64,000 nt of DNA from Peromyscus leucopus (taxonomy: Eukaryota; Chordata; Mammalia; Rodentia; Cricetidae): positions 23,706,551 to 23,770,550 of the forward strand of contig NC_051085.1 in assembly GCF_004664715.2 (NCBI RefSeq). The letters are read 5' to 3'. The notes beneath the pieces were generated by a model, which was not told the DNA's origin, made no database searches, and saw nothing but the letters and a program-made list of their open reading frames with translations. Both the position numbers and the translations under genes were made by a program. This document shows positions 32,642 through 44,131 of this stretch, one piece after another; within the stretch, counting starts at the first letter, position 1, and each line of letters opens with the position of its first letter.

Positions 32642-33393
32642 TTTTGTCTGAGGCATATGTGTGTGCAGGTGCATGTACCCTCATGTGATCATGTGGAGGC
32701 TGGAGGAGGAAACCGGACTTCTCTATTGCTCTCTGCCTTTTTCACTTAACATAGGAGCTCTTTGTAGCAGGACTTTTTTTTTTTGGACAGCCAGCTCCCA
32801 ATTAATGACATGGACACTTCTTATTAATTATTAAAGCCTGGCCTTAGTTTAGGCTTGTTTCCAACTAACTTGTAAAGGTTAAAGTAACCTGTTTATATTA
32901 ATCTATATTCTGCCTCATGACTTATTACCTTTCCTCAGTACAGTACTTCTGACATCCTGCGCATCTGGCTGGCAAATCCTGCCACATCTCAGATTCTTTC
33001 CTGAGTCCCTATCTCTGCCTGGAAGTCCCACCTATCCTCTCCTGCCTTGCTATTGGCTGTCCAGCTCTTTATTAAACCAATGAGAAGGCACCTTAGGCAG
33101 ATGAGGTAAAACAGAGACACATTTTCACAGTGTACAAAAAGATTATTCCACAACAGCTCTCACTGAACTTGGAACTCATCGTTTTTTTTTTTTTTGTTTG
33201 TTTTTTTTTTTGATAGGCTGTGGTTAGCAAGCCACAAAGATCTTTCTGTTCTTTACCTTTCTGCCCCGTACTGGGGTTACAGGTACATGTGACCACTATT
33301 GGCTTTTTATGTGAGTGTTGGGCATCAAACTCAGGTGCTCATGTTTGCACAGCAAAGAACTCTTACCCATTGAGCCATCTTTCCAGCCCCAAA
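32642..33393 (-). mobile_element. B4-type SINE split by a solo LTR, antisense
   Basis: The 3' part (32,642-32,762) has the GT-rich section and 'catgtggaggctggaggagg'. The element resumes at about 33,156 with 'gctctcactgaacttggaac' and runs through 'ctgggcatcaaactcagg'-like text to the head complement 'attgagccatctttccagcc'. The two halves join correctly when the LTR and one TSD copy are removed. T-runs lie at 33,183-33,212. Confidence 0.75.
32757..33161 (-). mobile_element. Solo LTR, second class II family, 6-bp TSD (5/6)
   Basis: The LTR spans 32,763-33,155 (393 bp). On the plus strand it begins TGTAGCAGG and ends CCACAACA, so the minus strand begins TGTTGTGG. Flanks gctctt (32,757-32,762) and gctctc (33,156-33,161) form a TSD with one later substitution. 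The same family lies at 50,909-51,862. It contains the complement of CCAAT-type 'gctattggctgtccagc'. Confidence 0.85.
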
Positions 33394-34380
33394 GGCAACG
33401 CTTAAACAAAGGTTGGGCACCTCACTCCTAGGTGTGCCTGAAACTATGTATCCTTTTTGTCACAATGGACTGTCTTCTGGGATGTGGGTTCCCTGTGCTG
33501 GTGTGTCATTTGCGTTGAGGAAACAGGGTTTATAGTCTACTTGCTATGGCTTTGTTACAGAAGGACTTTGCTCACTGGAGAGGGCATTTATCCATAATCT
33601 AGTCCATCCTTCTTTGTTCCGATAAAAGAGGGTTCTGAAATGTTGTAGAGTCACTGTCCTGAGGGAAATACAGGGATTATGGTGGAGTGGACCTGTTGAG
33701 ATCAGGAGAATTGCCTGTGAAATCAAATTTAGGTAAAAAAGATAGCCCAGCAGCCATATGTAAATAGTTCCCTTATGGAGAAACAATAGTTTGCACTGGG
33801 TAATTCAATAGAAAACATTAGCCATTTATCATCCTTAATTATCAGTCATCTCTGGCTGCATCTGGTTTACATTTTTTATTAGAAAGCTTTTTTTTTTTTT
33901 TTAAGTTGGACCAGGGCATTTTTTTTCTTCCATTCCTGATTTCCTTTTGTTATTCTTTTTAAAATTCCATCACTAATTCCCATGATGCGAGGAGGTTTGT
34001 ATTTCCTAAGACACCATAAATCAAGCAGCTGCAACATCGTCTCACTTGTATTCATCACAGGCCGCACATTGCTGGGTTTACTCAAGGTTAGTGAGTCAAG
34101 CCGCTCTGAGGACAGACTCAGGCAGCGCTGGGGGTATGCACGTAGCCCAGCCGAGGAGAGGAAGGTATAAAACTTGGGTCAGTTTGAGCGAGTGCAGCTG
34201 CTCGAAGGAAGTCAAGTGGCCAACACTGACCCCGGGACATTGTGCAGTTGGAGAGCTCTCATCCCAGGACTTCGGACAGCATTATGATGCACGTATTAGA
34301 CTTTTGCATACAGACCTGATGGTGTGTGATATTATTCTCTTGGAAGATGGTGGCAGTTAATATTTATTCAGCATTTCTTC
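33394..34380. other. Unannotated sequence, no gene seen
   Basis: Unique-looking. T-run at 33,889-33,902. A 104-codon frame at 34,046-34,360 (+) has no recognisable domain. Confidence 0.35.
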
Positions 34381-34596
34381 GGGCTGGAGAGAGGGCTCAG
34401 TGGTTAAGAGCACATACTGCTCTGGCAGTGGACCCAAGTTTGCTTCCCCGAACCCACGTAGGATGATTTTGAACCACCTGTAACTCCAGTTCTAAGAGAT
34501 CGAACACCTTCTTCTTGCCTCTCCAGGTACACACATGCGTATGCACACATGCACATAAACAAACACATGCCATTTTTTAAAATGAAAAAAAAAAAT
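34381..34596 (+). mobile_element. B2 SINE, full length, sense
   Basis: Begins 'gggctggagagagggctcag', has 'ggttaagagcacatactgct', 'ctgtaactccagttctaaga' and 'cgaacaccttcttcttgcct', and ends in an A-rich tail. Well preserved with an intact A-box-like start. Confidence 0.92.
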
Positions 34597-34609
34597 TCCT
34601 GTGTACTTT

Positions 34610-34735
34610 GCATTGGGTGATGTGCCTTTATATGTTATCATGTCCAATTCTCACAGTAATCCTCAGAGGGAGGTAAATATTATTTATGTCTTTTTGATGA
34701 GCAAACTGGTCCCCTAAAGGTAATGTTGCATGTTG
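34610..34735 (+). mobile_element. MIR SINE fragment, ancient
   Basis: 'tatgttatcatgtccaattc', 'tcacagtaatcctcagaggg' and 'aggtaaatattatttatgtc' match the MIR 5'/central region (TTTAATCCTCACAACAACCCTATGAGGTAGGTA). No full 3' end. Confidence 0.6.
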
Positions 34736-35715
34736 ATTTCCAATGAGCTGTAAATATAAAATAATAAATAAAATCTTCAAATCTGCCTGAGATAGGCCTT
34801 TGTTATGTCTCTGAAGAGGATCATTTTAACAATTTAAGTCCCAAGGAAACACAGGAAAGAAGTGTTTTGTCTCTCTGTAGTGGGAGGGTTCCTTTTCACA
34901 TAGGCTTTCAGGTTCTTTTCATGTGTTTAATTTTTTAAGTAATTGTTTAACGCTTGGTTCAAAACCTTCTGAAAAAAATTTAACACTGGTCTTTTGAGCA
35001 CATACCATGAGCTATGTGTATCTCAAGATGACGCAAGATAGCCTCCAGGAACAATGAAAGAATTCAAAGACTTAGGAATGGGAATGGGTAGGCCATGCAT
35101 AGACTTCACACTTATTCCAAATGGAGCACACTAGAAATCATAAGAACACTTCCTTTACCATGATGCAGAAGGAAATGTCATTGAGGGCAACACTTGTGTT
35201 CTTGCAACATTTTATGGATCTACCTGTTTGTAGGGCAGATATGTCTGAGACAGGTGGCCTGCTTTCAGGGAGGATGGCTGTCCTGTGGATAACACAGGTA
35301 AGGCAGCAGCACCAATCCGCCAAGGTCACAGTGGGTGCACACTTTATAAAGGCAACAGAGGCACACTATAGGCCAGGATACATTGTGCTGCTGAGGTCCA
35401 TGGAGGTGTCCAATGCATCACAGCATCCCCAGCAAAGAAAAGAGATGGGCAGTCTGTTAGATTGTTAATCTACCTAAATCATAAAGAAACTTCAAATTAT
35501 GTTATCCATAATTCCAAGCGTTGACACAATGGAGAGCTGAGGCCACCCCTCAAGTGCTCGCTCATCCATACCTAATCAATTTGTTGCTGCTGAGCTCCGA
35601 CTGAAGAAGACTTCAGGTCTCTTTGAAGAAGGATCCCATCATTCATTACAAGAGAAGACCATATATTTCTCCAGAAGGCATGAAGCTATTTCTGCACTAT
35701 GGAAAATGTAACAGC
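34736..35715. other. Unannotated sequence with a 115-codon frame, no gene proven
   Basis: The frame at 35,121-35,468 (+) has no recognisable domain and overlaps a frame on the opposite strand. No repeat recognised. Confidence 0.35.
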
Positions 35716-35862
35716 CAGGGCTATGTGGGCTCAGTGACAGAGCATTTGCTTGACATGTATGGGGCCCTGGGCTTGTGTCCTAGTACCTCAAAGAAAATAG
35801 GAAAAAGGAAAGAGCAAGAAAAAAAAAAAAAGAAAGAAAAAGACAGAAAAGGCAACCCAGAA
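35716..35862 (+). mobile_element. ID SINE, sense
   Basis: 'gggctatgtgggctcagtga', 'cagagcatttgcttgacatg' and 'ggggccctgggcttgtgtcc' are the ID core, followed by a purine-rich AAAGGAAAGAGC... tail and a poly-A stretch (35,818-35,832). Confidence 0.75.
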
Positions 35863-37130
35863 TTCTAGATCTTTCAGGAACTACTAAATACTTACTCTTA
35901 ATTGCATTCATTACATGGTCTAACTGGCCCACAGTAGTTTACCAGTTCCTTAAAATGAGAGCTTTGAGTGGTTGAGGGCACAGCTCTCTCGGCCCAAGCT
36001 TTTAAGCTACTGTCGAACCAGTTATTGTTGTAACTCCAGTGTGTAATTGTCTGTGATCACTGCCAGAACCCCACCTTTGCCCTGTAAAAGGGGGGTCATC
36101 ATAGCTAGACGGGCATCTTGGAAACCAAGGGAATTTCTCATTCCCACAAGGGTAGTAAACAAACAAACAATATTTCATATAGGAGATTGCATAAATTAAT
36201 GTCACTGCCCAATCCTGGAAATCTGCCGAGTAATACCTATACTATTCCCATTTAATCCAGTCCCCTGATCTGTGAAGACTTTTTAATGGATCTTGGAGAA
36301 TGACTATGAATCACACATCTATAATGATGGCAATCATATATATATATTTTTATCTGGTGTCTCATCTATGATACCTTCATTGTGTTCCAATAATAACCAT
36401 GAATGTTGGCACCTGGCGTACAGGTATCGACCTGAAAAATGCCTTTTACTACTTACAGATTTGGAAGATTCACCAAAAATAACCTGCTTACAGTCTGCTC
36501 TGGCGGCATTCATCTTTACGCTCTGGAGACAGGACTGTACCTGTGTCACTGTGTGCTCTAACAGTGCGCAGAGAAATGGGTTGTCTTGATGCTGTACAGA
36601 ACGTCACACCGGTCTTCTACAGTAACAATATCACGTTGATCAGGTACGATAAGCAGAGAGAAGCAATGTTCATACTTTAGAAATATATAACCCAAGGGGT
36701 GGGACAAAAACCACAGAACTTTAGAGCTCTTCTACTTCAGTGAAGTTTCTGGGGGTTCAGGTCACTTCTTAGAAAGAAAGATGGGAAATCGGTTCATCAA
36801 ACTCGAAAGAATACAGTGGAGCTTTGAAGAACCTGTCCCCCAAAATGTTTGGCTACAAGCATTGCTAAAAATAGGAAATGATTCAGAGAAATGCAGGATC
36901 AATGGAGGAAGGTGAGGATGCGATCTTACAGTGGTGCTGATGCGAATCTTCCCCTCTTCTCCCTCCTTCTCTGTTTTCTCTCCATCCTCCTCCTCCTTCT
37001 GCCTTGCTTTTGAGACTTTCTCTCTACTCCTGGGTGGCATGGCACTTGCTATACTTCTTTCTAAAAGTTCAGCACTACTCTTGCTATAGCCTCTCAAATA
37101 TCAGGAGTACAAGGATGCCCCCCTGGACCC
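35863..37130. other. Unannotated sequence, no gene seen
   Basis: Unique-looking. Frames up to 111 codons (36,762-37,097, minus) lie over a pyrimidine-rich stretch at 36,945-37,020. No domain recognised. Confidence 0.35.
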
Positions 37131-37131
37131 A

Positions 37132-37169
<38 letters not shown>

Positions 37170-37453
37170 CGCAGGTTCACTCATGGGTGCCTGGAGACCA
37201 GATGAAGACATTGGGTGTGCACTCATGGGTGCTGAACTATTCTCCAAGTTTTTCTCTTGAGAAGGTCATTATTTGGGCCCGAGGTTACTCTGGGAGTCAG
37301 AAATCTCCAGTCCTCTTGTATCCATTCTCTACAGTGTTGGGGTCACTGGTGCACACGGCATGCCCAGCCCTTTACATAGGTGCTGATGATTTGAATTTAG
37401 ATTCTCATGTCTACACATCAAATGTTCTTTCCTGATGAGCCATCTCTAGACCT
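37131..37453 (-). mobile_element. B4-type SINE with (GT)n(GC)n tract, antisense
   Basis: (GT)n followed by (GC)n at 37,133-37,172 lies in the GT-rich B4 3' part. Then come 'gggtgcctggagaccagatg', a B1-like middle and the head complement 'tgatgagccatctctagacc'. Diverged. Confidence 0.55.
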
Positions 37454-37464
37454 GAGTCTTCTTT

Positions 37465-37858
37465 ACAATTTATACTGTCCAGCATCTTATCATATATTTG
37501 TTGACTATTTTTATGTATTTTTTGGAGAGGTATATATTCAGATATTCAGATTATTTGCCTAGTTTTCAATCAAGTTTTTTTTTTCCTGTCCACTATTGAG
37601 TTCTATATAGATTTTGGATGTAAACCTCTTATTAAACACATACTTTGCAAATATTTTCCCCAGTGCATAATATGCTATTTCATTTCATTTCCTTTGCTAT
37701 ACAGAAGAGGTTCACTGTAATGTAGTGCTATTATTTTTGTTTTTGTGAGCAGAGATTTTTTGGTCTGAAATGCAAAAGTCATCACCAAGACCGATTGTGC
37801 AGGAACTTGCCTCTGTGTTTCACATTCCATTTGGAGTTGATTTTTGTTTTTTAGGTTT
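37465..37858 (-). mobile_element. Old LINE-1 ORF2 fragment, antisense
   Basis: 'gattttggatgtaaacctct', 'actttgcaaatattttcccc' and 'agtcatcaccaagaccgatt' match, in antisense, an L1 ORF2 C-terminal segment, with stops and indels. No functional reading frame remains. Confidence 0.7.
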
Positions 37859-37865
37859 AATTGTT

Positions 37866-38165
37866 ACCTTTCCTGTTCTTCTGACCAAATACCTGACAGG
37901 AAGCCACTCAAGGAAAGAAGGAGTTACTTTGTCTCACAGTCAGAGGGGATATAGGCCATCATGGTAGGGACTGGATGGCATATTGCATTCTCAGTAGGGG
38001 GCAGAGATGGATGAATACCGGTATTCTTCAGCTTTCTTCTCTCCCCTCTGTTTTTAGGGTGGGTCCTCCTTGCTCAATTAATGCTACTTGGAAAGGCCTT
38101 CCAGGCATGCCCATAGGCTTTTCTCCTAGATGATCGAAAATCCAGTCAAGTTGACAATGAAGTTG
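37866..38165 (-). mobile_element. Rodent medium-reiterated element (URR1-like), antisense
   Basis: 'gttcttctgaccaaatacct', 'gtgggtcctccttgctcaat'-like text and the terminus 'tccagtcaagttgacaatga' followed by AATCACA match the repeat seen at 8,560-8,905. Confidence 0.6.
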
Positions 38166-38200
38166 AACTAATCACATGACTCATGATCAGGATAATTGTG

Positions 38201-38202
<2 letters not shown>

Positions 38203-38248
<46 letters not shown>
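38203..38248. repeat. 46-bp T homopolymer
   Basis: Forty-six uninterrupted T, followed by 'ggtttgggttttttag'. No SINE body adjoins it, so its origin is unclear. Lengths like this are also prone to assembly error. Confidence 0.9.
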
Positions 38249-38249
<1 letters not shown>

Positions 38250-38254
38250 GTTTG

Positions 38255-38705
38255 GGTTTTTTAGTCATAAAAAGAGTTAAAACTGCAATCTGTGTCTCCA
38301 TGAAAGAACACAGAGGACCACATAATTGGGTGAAGCAAGCCAGAGAGAAAAATACTGTGTGATCTCACCTATATATGGAATCTAAAAAAGTCAACCTAAT
38401 AGGGGCAAGGGTGTAGGAAATGGAGAGAGGGTGTGCTCAGAGGACACATACATTCATTCTAAGGTGGATGAGTTCTGAACAACTAGATGCAGCCTGGGAA
38501 CTGTAGTTAATAGTAATCGATTCTATTTTCAAAATTGTCTTTGGAGTTACATCTTGTATTCTAAGCTCCCCCAATACTTACTGCATAAGGCATGCTTGGT
38601 TATGATAACCATTTCACAATGTCTGTGCTTATAAGAAGACATCACTTCAAAAAGCTTGCATGTATACTTTTTATCAAGCATATTTTAATAAAACAAATAA
38701 TTATT
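38255..38705 (+). mobile_element. Old LINE-1 (L1M-type) 3' end, sense
   Basis: 'gaagcaagccagagagaaaa', 'gtgtgatctcacctatatat' and 'ggaatctaaaaaagtcaacc' match the L1M ORF2 end and 3' UTR start. 'actgtagttaatagtaatcg' and a final AATAAAACAAATAA complete the order. Confidence 0.65.
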
Positions 38706-39168
38706 CTCATAAAAATGCCTATTTTCACTATGGTAAATATCCCCAAGGGCAGGAGTCTGACTTGATTCCTGAAATACAGTGTTAGTTAACTCGCAATTGT
38801 CATTGTTCTGGACCATTTGATACTTATGGAAGAATAAATTTTCCTTTGGCTTCTTGCTGTTTCAAATTCCTTCACGTTTTAACACAAGCATTTGAAAATG
38901 GTTGATAAGTATGGCAGCACAACATATTTTAAACTAGGAAAATGTTCCATTTGTCCTGATCATACTTTAATGTTTTGCAAGTATTCAGGAAGTATTCAAT
39001 AAAGCTACACTAGATTAATCATTGATACAATGTGATTCTGCAGCCAGTTGCCATCCTAGCTGAATGTATGATGATGAATGTAGAAAAGTCTCTTTTCTAT
39101 ATTCAGGTGTTAAAATAATTGAGTAACTTAGAGCACTAAAATATTCTATAAGATGCTCTAATGATGGA
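38706..39168. other. Unannotated AT-rich sequence, no gene seen
   Basis: No repeat family or coding exon recognised. Confidence 0.3.
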
Positions 39169-39169
39169 C

Positions 39170-39755
39170 AAATGTCACTATACATTTGTGTACACACACA
39201 GAATGCACAGCATCATGGCAGAGTCTTAAATGTAGTGTGGACTTTGGGTGATGTAGTAGGACAGGTCCAAGGGGTCCAGGAAATTGGCTCAAACCAGTTG
39301 CCAAGGCACACACATAATGTATTTCCTTATGAGCCAACCTGGAGTCTGCCTGAGGGCCTAGCAACAGGTGATGTCAGCATTCCTGGTCACTGTCCAGCTA
39401 ATGAGGGATGACCATGCAATGCCACCAGATTGGGACCCAGCTTGGGTGCTGGGAGGAGGGTGTATAAGGCCTTCCCCATTATTGGATAAATGAGCCTGTT
39501 GTTTGCCTTTGACTGACTCCTGGTTTGCTGTGCCTTCTCACCCCCTCCCCCAAGAGAGCCATCAGGATCCAGCAACAGGGTGACAATGATGTGTCAATAT
39601 AGGTTCATCAGTTGTGGCAAATGTATCTTTGGGGATGTAATAATAGAGGAGATATTGCAAGTGGGAGAGGGGAGAGTATATGAGAATTTACTATACCTTT
39701 TCAATAGTGGTATGAAGCTAAAACTGCTCTAAAAATAAAATCTTTAAAAAGCAAT
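39170..39755 (+). mobile_element. Old LINE-1 (L1M-type) 3' end split by a solo LTR
   Basis: 'gtcactatacatttgtgtac' and 'gtgtggactttgggtga' lie before the LTR. After it 'caatgatgtgtcaatatagg', 'ttcatcagttgtggcaaatg' and 'aagctaaaactgctctaaaa' then ATAAAATCTTTAAAA complete the L1M 3' end. The L1 text is continuous when the LTR plus one TSD copy is removed. Confidence 0.82.
39246..39583 (+). mobile_element. Solo LTR, third class II family, exact 6-bp TSD
   Basis: The LTR spans 39,252-39,577 (326 bp), begins TGTAGTAGG and ends CAGCAACA. The hexamer gggtga flanks it exactly (39,246-39,251 and 39,578-39,583). On the plus strand a TATA-like 'gtgtataaggcc' (39,461) is followed about 20 bp later by 'ggataaatgag', so the sense orientation is favoured. 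I do not recognise the family. It differs from the other LTRs here. Confidence 0.88.
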
Positions 39756-40079
39756 AATAATTATGAAATAAAAAATAGGATTAAAAATGTTATCAAATAT
39801 CTATGATTTAAAAATTGAAAAAACATGTCCTCAGACAATACATTTTAAATGATACATTTTCTTATTTATAATTTTTGTGCTGTTTATTAAAAAATAGAAT
39901 AAAATTATGAGGTACCTTATTCAGATATCATACAAATGTAAGTGCAAATGAAATTTTGTACATTGAACTGTGAACAGGCTGCTTAAATTTCCCTTACTAC
40001 TTAAACACATGTGTTTAACTTCTTTCCAGGCAAAATCTATTCATGCACTGACAAGTATCAGAGAAGACTGCTTAGGGAC
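39756..40079. other. Unannotated AT-rich sequence
   Basis: AT-rich DNA without a recognised family or coding frame. Confidence 0.3.
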
Positions 40080-40795
40080 AGAGATCACACCCACCAGTTG
40101 TCCAAACTAGACACCTGGACATCACCTTTTTCTGCTCTCCTTCTAGTCTCATGTCCACCCTTAAACCAACCCACTCATCAGATTCTGTCAGCTCCACTTT
40201 CTACTCTTTCGAATCCTGTGTGTGAGTCTTGACTACTCTGCTCACGCTCTCATTTCTCTCAAGCTGACTATTGCCTCTTCTGGTTCCCCAGCCTTCATTC
40301 TCTTTTCCAAACCACTGTGACATTAAGGCAGCAATGTGTCCCCTTGCTAACATACTTGAATGGATTCATGCTATTTATAGTGCAGAGTTCACACCCTTCA
40401 AACCGGGATCAGGTTTACGCCTATCTCTTACTTTGGCGTCATTTCATCCACACTTGAAACTTAACGACATTTCATGACTTGGGTCTTCTGTAATACAGTT
40501 TCCATCGATGACCTGGGATAACATTTTCTCATTCTTTTATGGAGCTTAAGCTTTTGCTTTGGCTGTATTGGAAGGCTCTCTCTGAGTTGGTGACCTCTTT
40601 CTGACCCCCCCTCCCCCATAGCTCCTCTTGTTTACCTTTGTATTCATATTATATTCTCACTCCCCATTTTTCTTCTCTCCCTCCAGTCCCCCCAAGAATT
40701 ATAAGCTATTTGGTTCAGGAGCTTAACCTTCTTTGTGCCTTGAATTTGGCACAGTGATGGTGTCTCAATAAATACTTCGTTGAATGAAACATTAA
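40080..40795 (+). mobile_element. LINE-2 (L2) 3' part, ancient
   Basis: The end 'gtgtctcaataaatacttcg' then TTGAATGAA is the L2 3' terminus (GCTCAATAAATATTTGTTGAATGAA). Upstream 'gactattgcctcttctggtt', 'attaaggcagcaatgtgtcc' and the ordered CT-rich segments fit L2 ORF2 end and 3' UTR. Heavily mutated. Confidence 0.7.
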
Positions 40796-42145
40796 TAGAT
40801 AAAAGAAAAGGAATAAATATCCAAAGTTTCCTACTCCCTTCACAAACCTAGTGAAGTTAATCTTTACCCATTATAAAGCATCACAAGCTCTCTGGAGGAA
40901 CTCACTTTTGTTCTAACCAAAGGCACGACTCTTCAAAGACACAAATGACATTAAATGTTTTGTAAATGAACCCTCTGGAGTGCAAGAAGGAATATTATAT
41001 TGGAAAACATTAAACAACCTGAAACAAAAGCAGATCATTTCCCAACCACAAATTGTAAATTAAAGAAGCAAAATTTTCAACCAATATTAAGTAAATGCCG
41101 CTAACATGTCAAAGGGAGGAGACAGTCGAATCAAAGGGAACACGACTGCGGAATGAAGACAAATGGTAAAAGAAAACACATTAGCCAAGAGCCTAAAGTG
41201 CCAGGAAGCCCATTCGGACAAAGGCAGAAAATAAAACAAATTCAAGAGTGGTACAAATGTCTGATTCCTATAGGATTGTTCCATTATTTTTGCTTGTTTT
41301 TCTTCCTGAGCTGATCTTAGAGACTTTTCATTTCCAGGGAGAGGCTCTGGCTGTCATTTTATCATGGTATGTGTTTGTTCACATGCCACACAGGCAATGA
41401 ATTATGAAGAAAGGAGAGCCTTGTAGGAGGCCACAGCAGCCCGGGCATACTTTTAAAGAACAAGTGAGGGCCAGCCAGCTAGAAAAAGGACTTGAAAGCT
41501 AGATCCTTTGCAATGTACACCCCAAAAGACATGCTGAAATTCCTTCATCCTGTTTGTTATGTTTCTTCAAATCTTACCACTTCAAACCCTGTCTCAGTTT
41601 CCCCCAGAGTCCAGCTTCCCCAGAGTCCAGCTGCTTTGGCTATTCCTCTTGGCCTCCTCGAGATCTTTGGAATCAGTTGATTTAATTGTCCATGTCATTG
41701 TGTTATAGTTATCTACCATTATGTTTTTTTGTGTGTAAACATTGTCTCTATAATTGCATTATTCCCTCTACCATGAACTATGCTACTGACTTTTAAAGAA
41801 TATTCCTGGCAGTTATTAGAACAATGTGCAATGTATATAGCAAGCATTCATCAAATGTTAAAGATCAATTGGATTAAGTTAAACAAATGACATTTTATGA
41901 GAAAGATTATTTTTGACTTTCAAAATTATTAATACAAACAAGAATCAATGTATAACCATCTTTGCTCTCTCTTTAGCAAATACTGTTTATTTCTTCTGCT
42001 TTTGCAGAGTATGTCTATTTTCTACCACAGCAATATTTCTCAAACACGGATTTATGAATTTCCTGAGAATTACAAAAAAAGAATACCAATCTTCTTCTTA
42101 GCTTAAACTCAATTAGAACATGTAGGGTGTTTTAAAAGGCAAAAT
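40796..42145. other. Unannotated sequence, no gene seen
   Basis: Repeat-poor. A purine/A-rich, stop-free minus-strand frame at 41,087-41,284 has no recognisable product. A conserved non-coding element is possible but cannot be judged without alignment. Confidence 0.3.
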
Positions 42146-42556
42146 TCCAGGGCTTGAGAGATGGATCAGTGGGTAAAAGCACTTGCCACACAAACGTGAG
42201 AAGCAGAGTGTGAAACACAGAATTAATGTAACAGCCCATATGCATGGTTCAAGCATCTACAATTACAGCATGCTCATCACGTAATAGGAAGCAGAGTCAG
42301 GGATTGCATGCCTATCATGCAAGAAGAGGTAGAGACAGGAGAATCCTCAGAACCATGCAGGCCAGCTAATCTGGAGTATATGGCAGAAAAACAGCAAATA
42401 GATTCTGTCTGTCTTAAACAAGGTTGAAGGTGAAGACTAACATCTGAAGTTGTCCTCTGATTTCCCCACATGCACTGTGGCAAGCATACATGCATTCACA
42501 CACCTGAATGTGCATGTGCATGTGTGCAGGTACATGCACGTGTGTGCGCACACACA
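42146..42556 (+). mobile_element. B4-type SINE, near full length, sense
   Basis: Head 'agggcttgagagatggatca', B1-like middle 'agagacaggagaatcctcag', 'gaaccatgcaggccagctaa', then the GT/CA-rich 3' section. It is the only sense-orientation B4 in the window. Confidence 0.7.
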
Positions 42557-42825
42557 AATCCTAAGTAATTCTACTCTGTAGACATTGTAGAAAAGCTACA
42601 TCATCACTGATGAGTTAGTCAATCAGCAGCATTCACTGAATATCAGGGCTAATCTATTCAAGTTCACCATGGTAACTGCTCCTGTGGGCTTCCACTTGGT
42701 GCTTACTTGAGATGTACTAAGTTATGTACGAGTATTCAGGCTCTTCAAATATCAAGATATCCCTTTCTTTAGTTTATTAGTACATTTCTTCTAGGTGTAC
42801 AGTAAGTAGCATAAATGTTTTAAAG

Positions 42826-43036
42826 ATTATTCATTTATTTTAAATTATGTGTATGCACGTGTTTGTGTTTCAGAGTTATGTGCACATGGATGCAGTTGCC
42901 CATAAAGACCAGAAGAGGATGTTGGATCCTCTTTGGCTGTGGTTACAGGTAGCTGTGAACGGGTCTTGAGAACCAAACTAGGGTCCTCTGTAAGAGTGGC
43001 ATTCTTCTCAACTACTGAGCCATCTCTCCAGCCCCA
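42826..43036 (-). mobile_element. B3/B2-type SINE, antisense
   Basis: 'gaccagaagaggatgttgga', 'tcctctttggctgtggttac', 'agaaccaaactagggtcctc' and 'actgagccatctctccagcc' are the complement of B3/B2, including an intact head. Confidence 0.8.
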
Positions 43037-43334
43037 AGTATAAATATTTTTAAAGTATAGAGTAAAATGGAGGGAGGCATGTCCAAGAAGCTTAGAGAGT
43101 TTCATGAGGATGGTTTTGATTGGTTCTACCCTTAAGGAGCAAGGATGAAAGAGAACCAAATCACCTTACCAGGAAAAAAAAAATTCAAACCATGTTCATC
43201 TGAAACCCACCCTGCTTTGAATATCCAGACTATATAGTTATTGACCAAGAGAGAGATTTTTTTCAGTTGTTTGTTGATTGAGTTAGGTTCTTAGTATTTT
43301 ATAGGTTGACATTTCACTATCTTGTTCTGACCTT

Positions 43335-43580
43335 ATTTTCAGTTATTCACTGAGCTCCCACCACACAGCAGACTCTCTGCAAACTCTTTCCACATAGTAT
43401 TTACTTAAGAGGCTTTTTGAGCCACACAGTGCTGTAACTCTTGATTTATATGCAAGGAAACTGAGGTAGAGATGATGAGAAACCTCGCCAAGGTCACACG
43501 GTTCCTGCGAAACAGAGGCAGGAATGAAACCTGAGTCTGTCCAGCCCTTGAGCTGCCGACCCTGTGCTCTGCTCCAGAGA
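43335..43580 (+). mobile_element. MIR SINE, nearly complete, ancient
   Basis: 'caaggaaactgaggtagaga', 'cgccaaggtcacacggttcc' and 'ggcaggaatgaaacctgagt' form the MIR core and 3' half. 'ttattcactgagctcccacc' is the 5' half. The best-preserved MIR in the window. Confidence 0.8.
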
Positions 43581-44125
43581 GCTTCCACCACCTGGTCCTG
43601 CTGAAGACAAAATGGAATGAAATGCTTAACCCGAAATTCAAGGGTGATGGAAAAGAAATAAATTGCGGGGGTTTTCCTTTTCGTTTAAGTTCAACTGTAA
43701 GTCATTCATGAATTTATGTCTACTGTAATTGTGTTTGTAACTTTCCACTAGAATGTGTTTTGGATGATCTTGTAAAATTTCAAAGAGAATTTACAGGACG
43801 TTTCCCCCCAGTGTCAAATGACGAAGGCGAGGGGCGGTGTGGCTGCGATGCATGGTTTGTTTATATGAAAATTACAGAATGTATTCATGCAACTGTTTTT
43901 ATGTTCAAATCAATGATGGCTCAACTACTGGCTCTTGGACATCTGGTGCTGTTACTGGCTCTGTGGAGGCACACGTGGTTCAAGCTCCCTCCAGCCATGT
44001 GCTTCCCCCACCTTAGCCACGTCTCCATGTCATTTTCCAGGCACTCCTCCAAGATGCTCAAGTATCTTTCTCCTTGGACGACTCTTCCATTTCCCTCCCC
44101 ATGGGCCTAAACAAATTTTCCTTTG
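43581..44125. other. Unannotated sequence with a 116-codon frame, no gene proven
   Basis: The frame at 43,760-44,110 (+) follows a pyrimidine-rich stretch ending 'ttccactag', which could be a splice acceptor. I recognise no domain. The distal half looks L2-like, so a chance frame is likely. Confidence 0.35.
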
Positions 44126-44131
44126 TGGCTC

